DNA of 64,000 bases from Hyperoodon ampullatus (Eukaryota; Chordata; Mammalia; Artiodactyla; Ziphiidae): NCBI GenBank assembly GCA_949752795.1, contig OX457057.1:9910632-9974631 (forward strand). Reading direction: 5' to 3'. The notes under the pieces are model-generated. The model ran no database searches. It saw only the letters and a list, made by a program, of their open reading frames with translations, and had not been told where the DNA came from. The position numbers and the translations under genes are program-made. Below, one piece after another: positions 62,491 to 64,000 of the stretch (within the stretch, counting starts at the first letter, position 1; every line of letters starts with the position of its first letter).

Positions 62491-64000
62491 CCCATCACCG
62501 TAAAGAGAACAAGACCCCAGTGGACCAATCAGCATTCCAGCGGCCATCCTCCTCTGGAGGCCACCCTCAAGCCTCCTGTAAACTGCCCAGGCTATGGGGA
62601 CTCCTGTGTCTCTCCAGCTCTGTGGGTCTCCAACACGACTGCTCTGTCCAGACCAGGATGCAGGTTGTGTTCTCTCCCTTCTTGCTCCTTTGTCCACTGA
62701 CAACATTATCTCCAGGCACCCATGACAGTGGGTGTGAGACTGTTAATCAGATCATGGAAATCTTTCAAAGGATCCCCTCTTCATTCTAACTCCCACATGA
62801 CCTGCCTGTGCTCTCCCTACCCAGCATCAGTGACTTTCACGTGTTCCCAAGTTGGCCATACACTTCACTAACTCAGCATTTGCACAGTCCACCCAGTGCC
62901 CCAACACAATCCCCTCAACTGAAAACGTTCTTTGTTTGACCAAAGTTTATTCAGGCTTCTGAAACTTCTCCAGGGATTGTCTGTGTACTTCCTTGTAAAG
63001 TCCAGTTTGAACAAGAATTCTAAACCAGTTCAGCAAGAATCCCCACCATTTATATCTGATGACCCCAAAAATCTGATCAAAATTCTTCACTGCCCACTAT
63101 TGGTAAAGGACCATGCTGGGCCGCCTTCAGCAAGAAATCTATTACATTGGTTCAGCCAGAATCTCTCCCAGACCTGATGTCTCCTCTCAGTAATTTACCA
63201 GCCAACAAAACCCCTGCTACTTGGCTGTGAATCCCTAGTTGCATTTGTTGAATTGTGAATGAAGCCAAGTTACATGCTGGGTTATCTATTATCATAGTCC
63301 TGAATAAAATTTGCCTTCACCACATAAACGTGTGTCTGTCTCATTTTCTCTGATACAACTTCCACAGCTGATTACTGCTCAGGCAGGAAAGTCCTTCTGA
63401 ATATCCCCCAAATTCCCACATATATGAGAATGACCAACTTGGAGTCTGGCTACTTTTGTAGCTTTCCATACCAGCCCTCGAGTTTTCTTCAGAGAATTAG
63501 TTTCAACTTGTCACTTTAAACAATGCTCTTTTTGGATTTCATAGAAGATGTGATCCCATGGGAACAACCCCTGCTTAGACTCCGATTTCCGCATTTCCAC
63601 TAACATCATGTGAAGTTTCTCAGTCAGTTCTTTCCAAGATTTAGGTTGCCTGACAATTCAAGGGGTCCTTCTGATCCTATCACCTAATTATTCACTGCAC
63701 AGAAATGGGAAGATTTTTCTACCTGGCAGAGACCGTGGTTCACCAGCCCAAGATAGGGGAAAATAGCAGTGATGTTTAGATCTTCTCTGAAGGTTATCTG
63801 AAGTAGTGAATAAAAAGTGCCCACACCATTGCTCACCCAGTTTATGTTCAGTAAACAGAAAGGTTTATGATAATCATTGTTACTAATCTCACTCTATTGC
63901 AGGCCATTAATAAAAGGGATTGGTGACATAGGAGTTAAAATGTCTATTGAGTAGAATCCAATTTAACCCTATTTTCTGCAAAGGCCACTTATAACCATGG
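62491..64000. other. Copy B non-coding sequence to window end
   Basis: Counterpart of 48651-50161, with the same possible LTR-like polyA region ('cctgaataaaatttgccttc' near 63300). No gene. Confidence 0.5.

Larger units (their letters stand above)
60405..64000. repeat. Segmental duplication, copy B (runs off the window)
   Basis: Collinear with 46445-50161. It starts in a (TA)n tract at 60405-60465 and continues to the last base, 'aaaggccacttataaccatgg', which pairs with 50140-50161 of copy A. Much of it is clearly diverged from copy A, but it is nearly identical around 62483-62651. Copy B contains its own SINE and lacks copy A's SINE. Confidence 0.95.

Overview
This window is mammalian nuclear DNA, almost certainly from a cetacean. 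The organism call rests on repeated copies of the tRNA-derived CHR-type SINE, antisense copies of which end in the signature 'gccaccagggaagccc', together with cetartiodactyl-type L1 3' tails. Ancient mammalian repeats (MIR, L2, MER5A, MER20, MLT1, hAT fossils) fill much of the rest. There are only three gene loci, all on the + strand, in the order known from human 1p36.21: AADACL3, CFAP107 (C1orf158), then a PRAME-family gene in the PRAMEF12 position.

Layout. 1-5.07 kb: intergenic, L1/MIR/MER5A/L2. 5.07-11.8 kb: AADACL3 as a decayed pseudogene; exons 1, 2 and the start of the last exon are recognisable, but a 1-bp deletion hits the oxyanion-hole motif, one exon cannot be found and the catalytic C-terminus is missing. 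11.8-29.5 kb: intergenic and transposon-rich, including a nearly complete antisense L1 (17.70-23.42 kb) inserted in an older sense L1, and an hAT transposon fossil (25.14-27.70 kb) inserted in another L1 and itself hit by an antisense L1, a twin-primed L1 and a SINE. 29.8-40.1 kb: CFAP107, four coding exons, open throughout (196 codons), with an old L1 in intron 1. 40.1-51.6 kb: intergenic L2/MLT1/MER20/MIR/L1 and the first copy of a segmental duplication. 51.7-56.2 kb: a PRAME-family gene with TATA-like promoter, candidate 5' exon, three intact coding exons (477 aa) and polyA signal. 56.2-60.4 kb: repeats including a second twin-primed L1. 60.4-64.0 kb: the second duplication copy, running off the window end.

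Function. The genes do not form a pathway. AADACL3 belongs to the arylacetamide deacetylase/hormone-sensitive-lipase-like hydrolases; CFAP107 is a ciliary microtubule inner protein; PRAME-family proteins are leucine-rich-repeat germline/cancer-testis proteins. The most informative structure is the duplicated flank (about 46.45-50.16 kb and 60.4-64.0 kb, offset about 13.84 kb). It brackets the PRAME gene, suggests that a further PRAME unit begins just beyond the window, carries two reciprocal SINE insertions with empty sites in the partner copy, and contains a tract of unusually high identity. I saw no CRISPR array, operon, prokaryotic system or clearly new biological system.
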